Source: Galbula dea (Eukaryota; Chordata; Aves; Piciformes; Galbulidae). Taken from it: a stretch of DNA of 64,000 nt. Both the position numbers and the translations under genes were made by a program. Below the pieces are notes generated by a model. That model was given only the letters and a program-made list of their open reading frames with translations. It was not told the DNA's origin and made no database searches. The DNA lies in contig VWZX01010418.1 of the NCBI GenBank assembly GCA_013399015.1, forward strand, positions 1,669,832 through 1,733,831. The letters run 5' to 3'. The first letter of the stretch is position 1, and the number at the start of each line of letters is the position of its first letter. Positions 23,101 through 36,200 of the stretch are shown here, one piece after another.

Positions 23101-25820
23101 ATGGACCTGAAAGTTCATAGTGTGGGAAGGAGATTGAGAAAAGGGTCACATAATTAAATTTGTAGACCCTTTGCAAAGTAAACTATAGGAATAACTACAA
23201 CTATTTTTTTTTTTTTGCCAGAAGGATGAAGTACACAGCTGTTAATTGTATGTACAGTTGCTAGGTTGGTATTTTAAATTACTTAAGAAACTCACTGGGA
23301 TTTTTAGTATTTGTTTTCCAGTGCAGACTATGGTAAATGTTCTTTTTATTCTTTCTGCATTTGAAATAAAAGGGATGGAGGGTAATGAAGTGTTTAGAGT
23401 GACCATCTGCTCTTCATTTGACCTGCTCTTTCCATTTGTTTCTATCCATCATTTTAAATATGGCCTGGACCATTACCTATATTGTGATGAGATTATTTTG
23501 CAATATTGTTGAAGCTCCAGATCCAGAGCCCAGTGGTGAAGCGTGAAAAGTATTAAGAGTTAATTTGTATTTGCTCTTTGTTTTTGGGGTGTACAGATTC
23601 AGATTATTTCCCTTCCTTGTTGTTATGGAAGCACAGATAGTTTATCCAAACAAATACCAAATGCTGGGTGTTTTGTTTTGTTTTATTAGTATACTGGCAA
23701 ACACATTACTTTAGAGAAGTATTAAAATAATGAAATATAGAAACATGTGGTGCAGTTTATGTGATAAGTAGAGACTGGAAATGCTGAGAGAAGATCCAAT
23801 TTAATGTTTGTGAAATGCAACAAATAACTCTACAGAAATATATGCAGAGTGTAGGTCCTTTCTTTTGAGGAACTTGGACTTTGATGAAATTACCAGTATG
23901 AAATATACAGTTAGAAAAGTGCAGTGTTATGACTATGGGGTTGTGACCTGTAATTAATCTCTTGTAGACTGCAATATTATTTCAAAGGTTAACTTATCCA
24001 AGGATAAATTCTTTTGTAGCTGTTTAAAAATAATGATTTTTCACAGCAGTTTTTCATAGTACTAGTAATTGATTGTATGTTATTTTCATTGGGAGTTTAT
24101 ATATAATATAAATATTAAAGGTAGACTTGAGAAAATTTTGTATCTTACCAGTCTTGACTGGGAAAACATGGATTACTTTTTGTACCTAAATTGAAACTAC
24201 AGAAGGAAACCTCTTTCTGTTTGTAAGTTTAAAGTTTCTTACTGTGTACATTTCACTGTGTGAGGTCTTATCAGTTATGTATTAGATGATAAGCAATTTC
24301 AGTTGGCTCTGTTAAGCTTTAGCATTGTCCAAGGCTTTGAACAAATTCCTGTTTTTAGTACTGTTGGATAAAATAAACATACTAACTGCATCACATCTTT
24401 TTTGTTGGTGTGAAGTCTGAGCAAAGCTACTTAGTGTGGAAATATTACCTGCTTGAACTGTGCAAGTGAATATTTTCTGTGTTTTCTGAGAACAGGAACA
24501 GTCCTGTCAAGTTTTCCATTCATCTCCCTTGTTCCAGTCAAGAATTGGTCGAGGCTGTTTTCTGTCATTCAAAGAAATCACATCCCTTGTCAGTGGTTCC
24601 TGGAGCTGTGCTAAGGCATGATCTTAAATTGAGGGCTTGCATTTATGGAAAAAGACCAAACCCCAAAATTTCCATTTTTGTAAACAGATCTAAAAAACAC
24701 CAGTACTCTGGACAATTGCTCTGCTGCAACAAAGATCACTATGTAGTAGAGATGCATATCCTCAGTGTGTAAGTTTTATATTCAGGCTACTTACTGAGTA
24801 GAAATTCTTCCCAAATAATGAACCTTCCATGAGTGCTTTCCTTTGAGAGAGGATGAATGATGAGTCTGTTATCTCTTTGAATTAAGCAAATAAGTGAAGA
24901 ATGGTGGTATTCTTCAGAGTGGGTTGTATCACTAGGGAAGGCTGTACCATGGAAGTGTCAAGTCCAGTGGGCAGTAACCACTTGGCTTCTCTCATGTGGT
25001 GATCTTTGGATGCCAATGTGTGTATATATATAAATATATATATATATATTTGTGAATTCAGACATTCTGCTGCAGCTCAGTGACAGGAAGGGTTGGTTTA
25101 ATAGAGCAGCAGTCTTAACTTGTTTGCTGTGCCAGAGACTTTTGTTTCTTTTCCTCCTTCTTTCTGCTATTTCACGTTTTTCTTTCCCTGCTATTCAGCA
25201 ATGAAGAGAGAGTGGCAGGATGTTTTCTTATTTATTACTGACACCCCTTTTCTCTGAGGAGGAGCATTTCCAGCACTGCTCTTGAGCTTCTCAGTCGTCT
25301 GCCAGGGCTGTGTTGTGAGCTGTGGCTTGGAACGCAGAGTTGCAGGGTAGCTCTACGTGTGCCCAGTGTCTGCCTGGCACAATTAATTCTGCACACAGCT
25401 CTCAACAGCACGTTAAAGTTCAGTTCTTGACTTCCAGTTAATTAGAAGATGTTCATTTTGATGGGTTTTCTTTTCAGTGAGGGAGACCTGCTTACTAAGA
25501 GAGCAGAGATTGCTCATTCCTTTCATAGAGGCCAGTGAAGCCATTAAGTATAGCACTTTTCTACTTTAAGCTTATGGCTTAAGCTGACAGCTGCCTGTAT
25601 ACCTCCTGTCTCCCTCCACTCTTCTCCTTTCTTACAGGGATATTTCACTTATTTTTCCTTCTGACTTCTCTGAGCAATCCCCTCATTTGTTGGTATGGTT
25701 TACAGTTGCTTTTTTCCCGTGTAGCCTGTTGATGCATGATTTGCATTATGAAATTATCTTATAGTAAAACCTTTCTAATGCATCATTTCTGGCTTTAAAA
25801 AGTAAAGATATTTATAAAGA
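17150..25820. other. intron 1 sequence without recognised features
   Basis: AT-rich unique-looking DNA. No gene, RNA gene or clear transposable element is recognised. Short low-complexity stretches are the poly-T near 22613-22625 and 23204-23215 and the TA-rich runs near 24098 and 25020. ORFs here are short and look random. Confidence 0.6.
25020..25052. repeat. TA-rich microsatellite
   Basis: Interrupted (TA)n: tgtatatatataaatatata followed by further TA units. Confidence 0.85.
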
Positions 25821-25822
25821 AC

Positions 25823-26195
25823 AGGAGGTGGATTAAGGACTGGCTGAACAACATAGCTCAGAGGGCTGTGATCAGTTTTGCAGAGCCTAGTTGGAGGCCT
25901 GTAGCTAGCAGTGTTCCTCAGGAGTCAGTACTGGGTCCAGTCTTGTTCAGCATCTTCATCAACAAACTGGCTGAAGGAATGGAGTGTATCTTTGGTAAGT
26001 TTGCTGTTGATACAAAACTGAGAGGAGTGGCTGACACAGCAGAAAGCTGTGCTCCCATTCAGAGAGACCTGGACAGGCTGGGGAGTTGGGTGGAAGAAAA
26101 CCTCATGAAGTTCATGCAAGGGCAAGTTGTAGGGTCCTGGGGAGGAACTGCATGATCCCCAGAGATCCTTTTCCAACCCTACCATTCTGTGATTT
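25823..26195 (+). repeat. CR1 LINE fragment with reverse-transcriptase remnant
   Basis: The plus strand encodes part of CR1 ORF2: SVLGPVLFSIFINKLAEGM, then FAVDTKLRGVADTAE and IQRDLDRLGSWVEENLMKF. This is the block around the RT active site. The catalytic F/YADD motif reads FAVD, so the enzyme would be dead. After MKF the element jumps to the CR1 3' end (gatccttttccaaccc, attctgtgattt), an internal deletion. Confidence 0.9.
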
Positions 26196-26199
26196 CCAA

Positions 26200-29100
26200 G
26201 GCACCTCACTGTTTACTGAAATAAAAAGGTATTTCTTAATTTAAGGCAGATAAAACTTATAAATAATACCAAAATCTTCACCAAGATGTTCAGAAAAGCT
26301 GGTTTTTTTCACAAGCTATAGAGCAAATGAACATTTAGGTTGCAAAGAAGATAGGGCAGTATTTAAAGAGAACAAATTCCTCTTTATTGCATATGCAGTA
26401 ACCTCATTAAGAGGAAAAGGCTGTCAAGACTAGGGCAGCACTAAATGACTGGTGGGAGCTACCAAATATAGATCCTGTGAACAGTCCCAGACCTGCAGAG
26501 TTCTCCCTACAGAGAGCAATTCTCTGAACAGTGCTGCCTGCTTTCCTGCAGGGATTTTGGGTCAGCTCCAAGTCCCAGTATATATCTAGGAAGAAAGCTT
26601 TTCTCCCACTTTTCCTTGCAGTCTTACCAAAGTGCAGACTTTTTGTACTACTTTATAAAACGGTGTGATAGTTGTCTGGATTGCAAAGCTGAGAAAGGTG
26701 AGATGGAGAATGAAGTCCTCCTTTTGTTCCTGTGGTCTTGTACATAAAGTGAAAGCACTCATTGGAGACAAACAGCCAGGTAGCTGTCTGACCCTATGCA
26801 ATCCAGCAGCAATTTGTGGTGCTGAAAAAATGTTCCTGAAGGCAACATACGAATTCAGTGCAGTTCCACAGGGAAAAGATCTGACCACTTTGTCTATTTC
26901 CAAGACTTGTCACCTGCTTTGCTTGAAGTGTTCTTGTGAAATTCCAAACTTGGGTAACCTCTGCCTCTGCACAGATGGTAGTGGAAGCTCTTTGAGAGAT
27001 GAACCACGGAGCAGGAGACTGGATGCAGGGTTGATGAGGACATGGTGCTCTGTACTCCTGGTTCTGTCCTATACATGGACATAACCTGCAGTGCTAATAA
27101 ATTTGGAGTGGCTTATTCACTAAAAGATAGTGCCATGAGGCAAGTGGGCAGCTTTAGTTTCAGAGCTAAATGAATTTATGGTTTTATTCAAAGCAACTTT
27201 TGTATCTCAAAAGCCCTTGTGAGGCTGCTGGTTCCTGGAGGCAGTAAGGAATGGAATTGATGTTTGAGGTAGCTAGGATTTATGACACACATTTTCTTTC
27301 TGTACTTTTGTGCTTAAGTAGGGAGAGAGGGAGACAGTTTTCTTATGACCTGACTAGGTGAATGCAAACTTATACATACTAACAGGACTTCTTGTTTTCA
27401 CAAGCAATTATTTTTCAAAAGGAGTTGTTAGAATGAAGGGTTTTCAGAAAATCACTGATATGGTTATTGTTACCTCTTTCTTTCTTTTTCTCTTCTCCCC
27501 CTACTCCAACTCCCACCCCTCTTTTGAAGCTCTGGCAGTTTCATTACCACTTCCAGTAGAGTCAAATAAGAAAATTTGCTTTGGTTAAGTGGCTAGTAGA
27601 GGCTCCATCTGCCTCCATTCCCATTTTTTCCTCTTATTAACATTTTTGGTTGAGGCTGTTCAGCTGATGTTAAATGGGAGTCAACTGACTGTTCTCCGTA
27701 GATACCTTTTGGACTATGACTCTTTAAATTTTATTGGAAAGTTAGTCATATGGATGGCTTGTAAATGAATAGGTTCTGAACTGTAGATTTGTTTCAGGTC
27801 AGAAAGGATCATTATGAACACTTAATCTGTTCTCCTTCCCTGATCTCTCTCTAGAACTTCCAAGAACATTTGATAAGCTTGCCACTGTTAGCTCTCTTCT
27901 TGGATCTCATTCGTTTACCTACCTTTAAGAGTCTTTAATGAGAAGCAGTTACTTATTCAGGTTGTATGTGGACTCTTCAGAATAATAATAGGACTTTTAT
28001 CACACCTGATATTTTTATGATCCCTGTTAGCCCCTGTCTTGGTTGGTACCTGAGCTGGTATGCAATGAAAAGTCCTAGGACTATGGGGAAAAATATCCTC
28101 CGCAGGAAGCTATGAAAGTCATACACAAGCCACCTCTCAGTCTTACCTCTGATTGTCTAAAGAGAGAAAACCAAAGTTTATTCCCAGATTTTCAGACTTC
28201 AAATTATTATTTATAGCTTTTTTTTTCTCTGACCTTGTGCATAATGTGCAGACATTTGACCTGGGCACAGCAGTATCATTATAATAGTTTGCTGAATGTT
28301 ATGTGAAGTGACACTGCTCTTTTCTGTTCCCTTGTTATGCATTCATGGCTCATGGTTACTTGGCTGTAGCATTACACCAAGAGCTCATAGTCAGTTCTTT
28401 TTCTGTTGTTACACCAGAGTTCCTACTATGCTGCTGAAATCCAGAACACTGTCTTTGACCTAGTGAGTGAGTGAAATTTTTGTTCCTCTCTGTGTGACTT
28501 GTGATTTCACTGAATTCAGCTACAGTTGATGCAGTGAAGATGCAGTTCTGCATCCCCAAGAGATGCAAATCACTGGGTAAAACCAACAAGACTGATAGTC
28601 TCCTGCTACTGTGCCAGTTTTGCAAAGTTCAGCAGGAGTGATTTTGTTAGTTCCCTCCCAGGGAAAACTGAGGTAGGTGAGTGACTGTGAGAAGAACGCT
28701 TCAGGGCTGTACTAACAGTGCTACAAGCTGGCTGCTTTCTTCCTTTCCCTTCTTGATTATTTATGTATTTAAACTCTACCTGGTAAAGGACTGCATACAT
28801 TTATTTTAGGAATGCTTGTGTTTACTTTTGTCAGACTGTCTCATAGGCTGTTTGGAGAGTGCAGGTGTTTCATGGTTCATATGAGTTCAAAGAGTTCTTG
28901 GCTTCTCATTCCCAGCTTGGTGCTGCAGGCAGATACTTGCCCTTTCAGCTGTTTGTGGGGCTGTGCTGAAAGCAGGGTCAGGGATCAGCTCCAGGGATGT
29001 TTAACTGTAAAGAGTGCTTTTGCAGCATTGGATGTCAGAAATTTGTTCAAGTAAGGGGATGAGCAGTAGGGGAAAACCTGAGAGAGGGCATGGGAGCTCT

Positions 29101-32100
29101 TTAAAGCAAAAGTGCTGTAAAAGCCTGTGTTGTTGAGTTGGGCCTTGGGGGTATAAATAATCACTTTAGGAATAGTTTGATTCATGTACTTAGTGCTTTC
29201 ATAGCTTGATCATGTGAGTGCTCCTTGTTTGCCTCACTAAAGTCAGGCAGGTTAGTGTGAAGTGGGGAAAAAATGCTTAGTTGCTGCAGCAATGTGCTTC
29301 AGTGACAGAAGGTCCCTGGTGAGTAGCTCAAGCTATAGGTCTACAAGAGTTCATCTGTGCCAAAGTTGGGTATCTTGCAGAAACATATTCTAAGGTTGCT
29401 TACTGCTGCAATCAAATAAAAATGTAATCTTCTGGAGGAAGACATTAGACTTGGTTCATGAGACTTAATTTTCTTGAAATCATGATGAATGGTATGAATT
29501 ATGCTGCTGTTATTTAATTTATTAGGACTGGACCCAGATGTCTCAAGTTTTTGTTTTTGGAATCTAACAGGGAGACAGAATTGATAAGAATAACAAAGCT
29601 GATACAGAAATGAGAAAGATTCTAGGAATTTTAGAACCTTTTTCTAGGTAGGAATATGTACAAATAAAAGATTTACAACTAAACTCAGACCACTTGAATT
29701 ATGGATCCCTGGCAGGTTAGGAATCCGGGCTCTGCTCAGTGCAATGTCATTTTCTGTCAACAGCAGTCATCTTTCACCTTGCACTTGGAAACTAAACTGT
29801 GGATGAGTTTGACTTCCAGTTGCATTTTCCAAATTAACCTTACAAAGTTTAATGGAAAGAAGCTTTAAGAACATGATCTAAAGCAGCACTTTTAAAGAAG
29901 CAGGTAGAAGATTTGTATTGAAAGCACAAATGGACAGTTCTGAATCATGCTGAAAAGTTCCAGTGGAAATATGCTTTTAGCTCCAAATCCATAAGTTGCA
30001 TTAGGAAGACAGGTTTCAGCTGGAATGAAAAGTATTTTAATGCTTGCCCTTCTTTCTCGTTGTTTTTTGGGGGTTTTTTTTGTGTGTGTGTGTTGGTTGG
30101 TTGGTTGGCTTTTGTTTTGGTTTGGTTGTTTGTGTGTGTGTGTGGTTTTGTTTGTTTTGGTTTTGTTAGGCAAAACCTAGGGAAACAAAGTTTTTCTTCA
30201 GGATTTTTTGGGGTTTTTTTATGACCAACTAGCTGTGTTCTTCTGATGGCTTGTGGAATAAATACAGTTTTCAAAATGCTTGAGAAAGCAGAGTTCCCAG
30301 ACCATCTGGTGCTGCTTTGTGTAAATGCATGCCTGCCCCTGCATACTGTCAGAGACGCTGTGCTGCAACTGCAGGGGGAGTTCAACTTGCTTCCTATTTG
30401 GGGAAGGTAGTGGTGGATACATGCTGACCAGAGAGCTGAGAGGTGCTCTTATTAGTGTTTGTGGGTGAAGATTTACTCAATTCTTAAATTGGAAAGAAAA
30501 AACAATATTTATTTTTAAGCCACAGGCATTTTCTGCTCCTCTTGTGATGCTCCTAGAACAGTTTTGGAGGTGTTACACTCTCTGGGTAGTAAGGTGAAAA
30601 TGTCTGCAATCCCCATCTGGACAGAAGGACTTGAGGCTTTGATAAACTGCTGCAAAAAGATTGCTGGTGATTGCCTAAGACATTATTGCCTTTTGCAATG
30701 TCTTATCTTGCTCTGTGACTACACTGGCAGAAGATGTGTCTGTGCCTGTGTCTTAACCTGTCTGTCGAATAACCAGACATAACTGCAAACCATGAGATAC
30801 TGCACTGCAGCAGCAGAGTGCTGGGAGCCTGTGCTTTGGAGAGAGTAGCTATCTATTCAGCAGCTGAAACAAGACTGTTGGGGCCTCCCTCTTCATAAGA
30901 AAGTCTACTCTAGCATGATTCACCAGCAAAGAGTTGCTAAGTTCTCTGCTCTTGTGTTACCATGAGCTCGCTGTTTTGGTTAGCAGCTTTCTGCCTGTAG
31001 TGTGACAGGTGTCATGGGAGTTTAGCACTGTTGTGGTTCTCTGAGGAGCTGGGAGCAGTGGTTTTCTGCCCTGTCAGGCTTCTTGATAGGATTCAGGACT
31101 CTTTTTTTCTTTTTCTTTGTATCCACAGTATTACTCTATAGGCATATTTGTCTGGAAAGCCTCTGGAAACGACTACAAATGTACTGCAGGAATAAATGTT
31201 GAGTTTTATGCTGGCCAAAATGGGATCTGAAACAGTCTGCAAGAGAAATTGGATTGATAAACTACAGAAACTTAAGACATAGCCTGTAGATACAAGGCAT
31301 CTTGACTGCATGAGACTGAGGAAATTAGCTGTAGTGCCTTTGTATCTGGACTTTGTTCTAGAAGCAGAATTTCGCCTTATACAAATACTGGCAGTTGATG
31401 AAAGGTATTGTTGTGTTACAGTACAAAGTTCCTTTTGCTTTGACATTCTTTATTGGATTGAGGTGACTGTCTTGTGATAACCTCAGAGGGTGGGAAAGAT
31501 GAGCTTTCCTTATGAAACACCCAGTAAGCCTAAATGAAAAACTTACAGCTTTTTACATGAAGCTGGCCATGAAGAATTTGGTTAAGAACAGTGCTAAAGC
31601 ATAGTCAAAGTTGATAATTGACTAAAATACAACTAATCTAGACATTTTAAGTATTCTAGGTATGTAGTAGTGAGTTGTTACACACTTGTAATCACAGAAA
31701 AACAAACACTTGTCATGAACTTGTGTGTAGTTTGTTATAACCATGTGTTTAGGAGTAGGGAGCTGACATTTCAACTAAATATACTGTACTTTTTTTTTGG
31801 TCAAGCTGCATTGGCCCTAAGGGTAACTAAAACCCTGTAGCTAAGCTCCTTCCTTTCCTCTGGAAGGAAAAGGAAGCTTTTTCTACTTATTGCTGATGTT
31901 GCTTTTAAGTTTCTGCATTTAATTATGAAACTACTGCCTTTAGTTGGGTGTGCTGTGTGCCAAGTGTGAAAGCTTCCTGCCTTGGGTAACTGGTTACAGA
32001 GTAGAAAACTACAAAGCTAGTGTTGCTTCCAGTACTTTACCATCTTTACACTCTTTTTCAAGGGTGGTTGTGGTCTGAAAAGTGCTATTCCTGTAGTGCT

Positions 32101-32390
32101 GTGGAATTGAATACTGTTAATTTAATGTTATGTTAAGGAGTCTGAGGAGAGGAGGAACGACCTCTTCTTTTCCTTCTGTTCTTCCTCTCCTTACTGTCTC
32201 TAAGTGGATCATCTTTCAAATTCAACCTAATAGCTCATTCAAATTAGACCTTTTCTTTATTTTTAGTATGAAGTTGTCACAGTAAATTATGATAAAGATT
32301 TCAGCTATTAACTGAGTCTTTAATTTGCTATCAGTATGACATGTAGCCTGAATTGTTAGTGGCTTTGTTATGTGGGTAACAGATTTAACT
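26200..32390. other. intron 1 sequence without recognised genes
   Basis: Mostly unique AT-rich DNA apart from the G/T tract listed separately. A 139-codon plus-strand ORF at 26665-27084 shows no recognisable family and no splice support. Confidence 0.55.
30058..30176. repeat. G/T-rich low-complexity tract
   Basis: The plus strand is almost only G and T: runs of T and G, (TG)n, then ttggttggttggttgg and tttggttgtttgtgtg. GG pairs at 30095-30108 are spaced by two T each, a two-tetrad quadruplex pattern. Confidence 0.85.
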
Positions 32391-32395
32391 TGGAC

Positions 32396-32508
32396 GTGCT
32401 TCTGTGTGACCTGGTCTAGGGAATCCTGCTGTGGCAGGGGGGTTGGACTAGATGATCTTTCCAGGTCCCTTCCAACTCCTAATAGTCTGTGATTCTGTGT
32501 GATTCTGT
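32396..32508 (+). repeat. CR1 LINE 3'-end fragment (the tail type shared with the 5S chimera)
   Basis: Reads gtgcttctgtgtgacctggt, then ctagggaatcctgctgtggc, a G-run, ttggactagatgatcttt, and ggtcccttccaactcctaat, ending in ATTCTGTG-type units. The same head occurs at 63958-64000, and the tail is nearly identical to the one fused to the 5S-like sequence at 39791-39871. Confidence 0.92.
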
Positions 32509-33056
32509 CATATGCTCAAAAGAAGGAAGTGGGATCATGTCCTTTCTCAGAGATACCATTTAAATGGAGCTGCCTTTCAGACTGGTGAAGATGGGGAAGG
32601 GATATCACCACTTTTTGTTTTTCTTAGTGTCCTCATCATTTGGTTCTTTTTCTGCATGCTCCTGAGCAGTATTTCAAAGACATGGCTGTTCCACTCTTTT
32701 GATGTGTAAATGTCTTAAGAATCTGCCAAGTGATCACTGCTGCATTCTCTGAATTTCATGCTGCTGACACAGGATACTTACTATGCTAATCGTTTCCCAT
32801 CAGATTCAACTGCATTGGGCAGTATAGTCAAGACAGGTCACCATGAGGCTGGTGCTTTAGCTAGATTTTTGTCTTAGATTTACTAAGCTGCCTTCCCCAG
32901 CGATTGGTCTTTTTGCATCAGTTCTGCATGCTTTGTGTTTCATTCTCTGAATTTCAAATACTCTCTTTTCTGGTGGCTCAAGCTCATGGCATATTGTTTT
33001 CCAGCCTACTGGGCAGCATGGCTATTTGCCTAAGTACTGTGAGGAATGAGGCAGTC

Positions 33057-33280
33057 AAAGTTTAGGAGGAATTTCTTTACCAGGAGGGTGGTTAGGCACT
33101 GGAGAACAGGTTGCCCAGAGAGGTTGTGGAGGTCCCATCCCTGGCAGTGTTCAAGGCCAGGCTGGATGTGGCCCTGGGCAACCTGGTCTAGTGATTGGCA
33201 TCCCTGCCCATGGCAGGGGGGTTGGAACTAGATGATCTTTAAGGTCCCTTCCAACCTGAGCCATTCTATGGTTCTATGAA
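33057..33280 (+). repeat. CR1 LINE 3'-end fragment
   Basis: 5'-truncated CR1 starting aaagtttaggaggaatttct and ending ccttccaacctgagccattc plus tatggttctatga. By eye it is very close to 59069-59303 and to the reverse complement of 45394-45620, so these belong to one subfamily. Confidence 0.93.
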
Positions 33281-36200
33281 ATCCTAGTTACCTTCTCCCA
33301 TCTCCAGAAACACATAGTGTTTCCTCTTGATATTTTGTGTTGATCTTCATCTTCTGTTAGAAATGTTTCAAGGCTAGAAATTAGGGGGTTTTTTTTGATA
33401 CAGAATGTGTTTTTGATACTTGATGGCAGTGTGTTGAAGAAGGGGTTACTGCCCATGTTTTAACTTTATCTGGGATCATTTTCTTGAGGGATCTGGCTCC
33501 TTCAAAAACTGAACCTGTGGAGAAAATTTCATTTCTGTGGAAGTCATGCCTTATGACTGTCATCTGTAAACAAAGAGAGGAGAATCATGCTGTCAACCTC
33601 AGACTGCTAATGTAATTCTAGACAATAGTTGAAGTAGGACTGTTGTATTTGTTTTGATTAGATGAGGAGAAATGTTGTAAACTGGTTTCTATGGAGACTT
33701 GGCAAATAAAATATTACTCAGACAGTCAAGTAGCAGAGACCTTTATGATGCTCTGGAGTTTGGTACTTCAGTGTGCAGTTTAACCTGGTGTTTGACAAAT
33801 TGTTCTGTTTAGGCCTTCTAGCAAATAAGAATATACAAACCCCAACCAAACAATAGGCAAAACAAAAGAAGTCCCCCCTAAAATCAACCCACCAAATACT
33901 ACTAAAACAAACAAATCAGCAAAAAAAAAAAGGTGGTTTAAACTGGTTTGTATAACCTCAGTGATATTTGTATTTAGTTAAGTGGAATGTTAAGCATTAA
34001 CACATGAAAAGATTAATGGCAAAATACTGAAGTTAGAAACAGCTTAAAGTGCATTTTTCTAAATGAAGATGAACTCATATTTTTGTATTAAAAGGCAGAG
34101 ATTGCATGAACTCTACTGCAAGCCTGTGTAATTTATCATCATCTGTTTATAGTAGTAAGAATGTTACAGGCAATGCATCACAGCACAGTCATTCTTTTTG
34201 ACACATATAATTTGCCTGCTCATGCAGCAGTCTTGACAAAAAAAAAAGTCTTCAATTTGCTGCATGCTTTTAGGGGGGGAAAAAAAAAATCAACAGGATT
34301 GTGAAGTGTGGGTTTTCCACCACCCTGAAGTATTTGGATGTGTTTGGTAATTTGCATAGAAACTGGTACAAATGTGAGATCACCTGAGTTGGGAAGAGTG
34401 GTTGGTTTTCTTTAAATCTGTAAACACTTGGTAAATTTGAAACAAAAATCTAATGCATCCCTCAGTGATTCTTTTGCTCACAGAGTGCAGTAACTTGGTG
34501 CTTTAGCTCTAATAAAGCTAAAGTGCTCCTGTTGTTCAATAAAACTTCATTATATATGCTTTGTGACTATCTTAATGATCTCTGGTTTAGAGTTTCCATG
34601 ACTCATTTGGGGATGGGCTGTAATGGCAAAGGAAATTCATGACACTTAACAATTTTTTGGGGTTTTTTCATTCTCTTCCTGAAGCTGTTGTGCTCTTCCC
34701 ATGAATTTTTAATGTCTGTTTCATGACTTCCTATCATAATTGTATTTTGGTGTGTTCTCTACTTGCTTTGGGCAAAGGGAACTCCAAGTACACTTTGGGA
34801 CCTAAAGATCTACAGAGTGATAAAAAGTTACTTCTAAATCAGTAGGGGAATAAACTGGCATCACTGTTGAGCACAGTTTTTGATGTAAAAGCAAACCTGA
34901 AGTCAGGGATATGAATGGTGAGTTTATTTACAAAAAGAAGAAAAAAAGAAAGATGTTGCCTGTGTTCTTTCAGTGTAGAGGATGTACTTGTTTACTTGGA
35001 GGGGAGAAGTGGAGGAAGGAAGAAGAGGTTTGTGGTCAAAGCTAGACTTATTCCTAAATAAAAAAAGAGTTTAAAAAATAATAATAAAAATAATTTGGAT
35101 ATGGGAAAACTTGACTGCTGTTGTCTCCTCTGGCCAAGTAGTAGTCAAATAATTTCTGGTAACCTCTGTTACAGAGATTCTGCTATAGGTAGACAGGGTA
35201 TTTTCTTTATGTACATCTGTTTGAGTTGTCATGGTTGTGTTTCCTAGTGTGTGGGGGTTTTTTTGCCCCCTTAAAAATGTTATGCTAACATAAAGGCTTT
35301 AAAATCCAGGTTGCCATAAGTTTTCTGGAAACTAATGTGACTGTGGCCTCTGCTGTGGAAGGTATGGTGTAAAGGTTGAGAACCTTGTGTTAATTTAGAA
35401 TGTCACATGAATAAAAGAGCACTAAAAGTGAGAGGAAGGGCACAGGCAGTAAGAATGTGACTTTGGTGGCTGGCTGCAGCATGTGTACACCTTTTAATGG
35501 CTTCAGATCACAAGCTGGCTTTGTTGATAGTCATCACCTCAGTGCACTTCTGCCAGAATAGAATGAAGCAGGACTCGTGCTTCCTGCCTAATTACGCTAA
35601 TGTTACACTTTGCTAATAACAAATGCAGGCAAGGCACACACACATCTGTAGCATACTCCAATCCTGATTCTCCTTGCTACCTTCTCCCTCCTGCAGTAAT
35701 TGTTACATCTGGTAATGAAGGTTTTCACAAACACTTTGAACAATTCAGAAGTCCAGCAAAGATAAAGGAGAGATTATGATGTTATTTTGTTAAGGAACTG
35801 AGATGTCTATGCCATCTTTCTTCTGAAAGGAAGAATTCTAGCAGCACAAAATGAGCAAGAAGGAAAGTACTTACTAGGGTGCAATATCTGAACAAGTTCA
35901 TTACTTTAACAAATATGGTTCTCCTAGAGTGATTTGGAAAAGTAGAGGCAGCTTATCCAGGAAACACCAGTCATTAAATGCTGTTATTTATATTGTCCAT
36001 TTAGTGTGAGTGCCAAGTTTCAGATAAAGGAAGTTGATGGGAACAGATTCAGGTCAACAGAGTTAGGTTTATTCCTCATGTTTAAGGGATTATGTTCTTT
36101 TAGTTCATGTTGTGAGAAGCTTTTTGCCAGGAAACCATATCAAAAATGGAACTAATCAACAATATGAACCCTATTCAATAGCTGGAACATCATTCTTGGC

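Noticed and set aside
26665..27084. 139-codon plus-strand ORF
   Set aside because: No recognisable family, a comparable ORF on the opposite strand (26586-26903), Cys/Ser-rich random-looking content and no exon signals.
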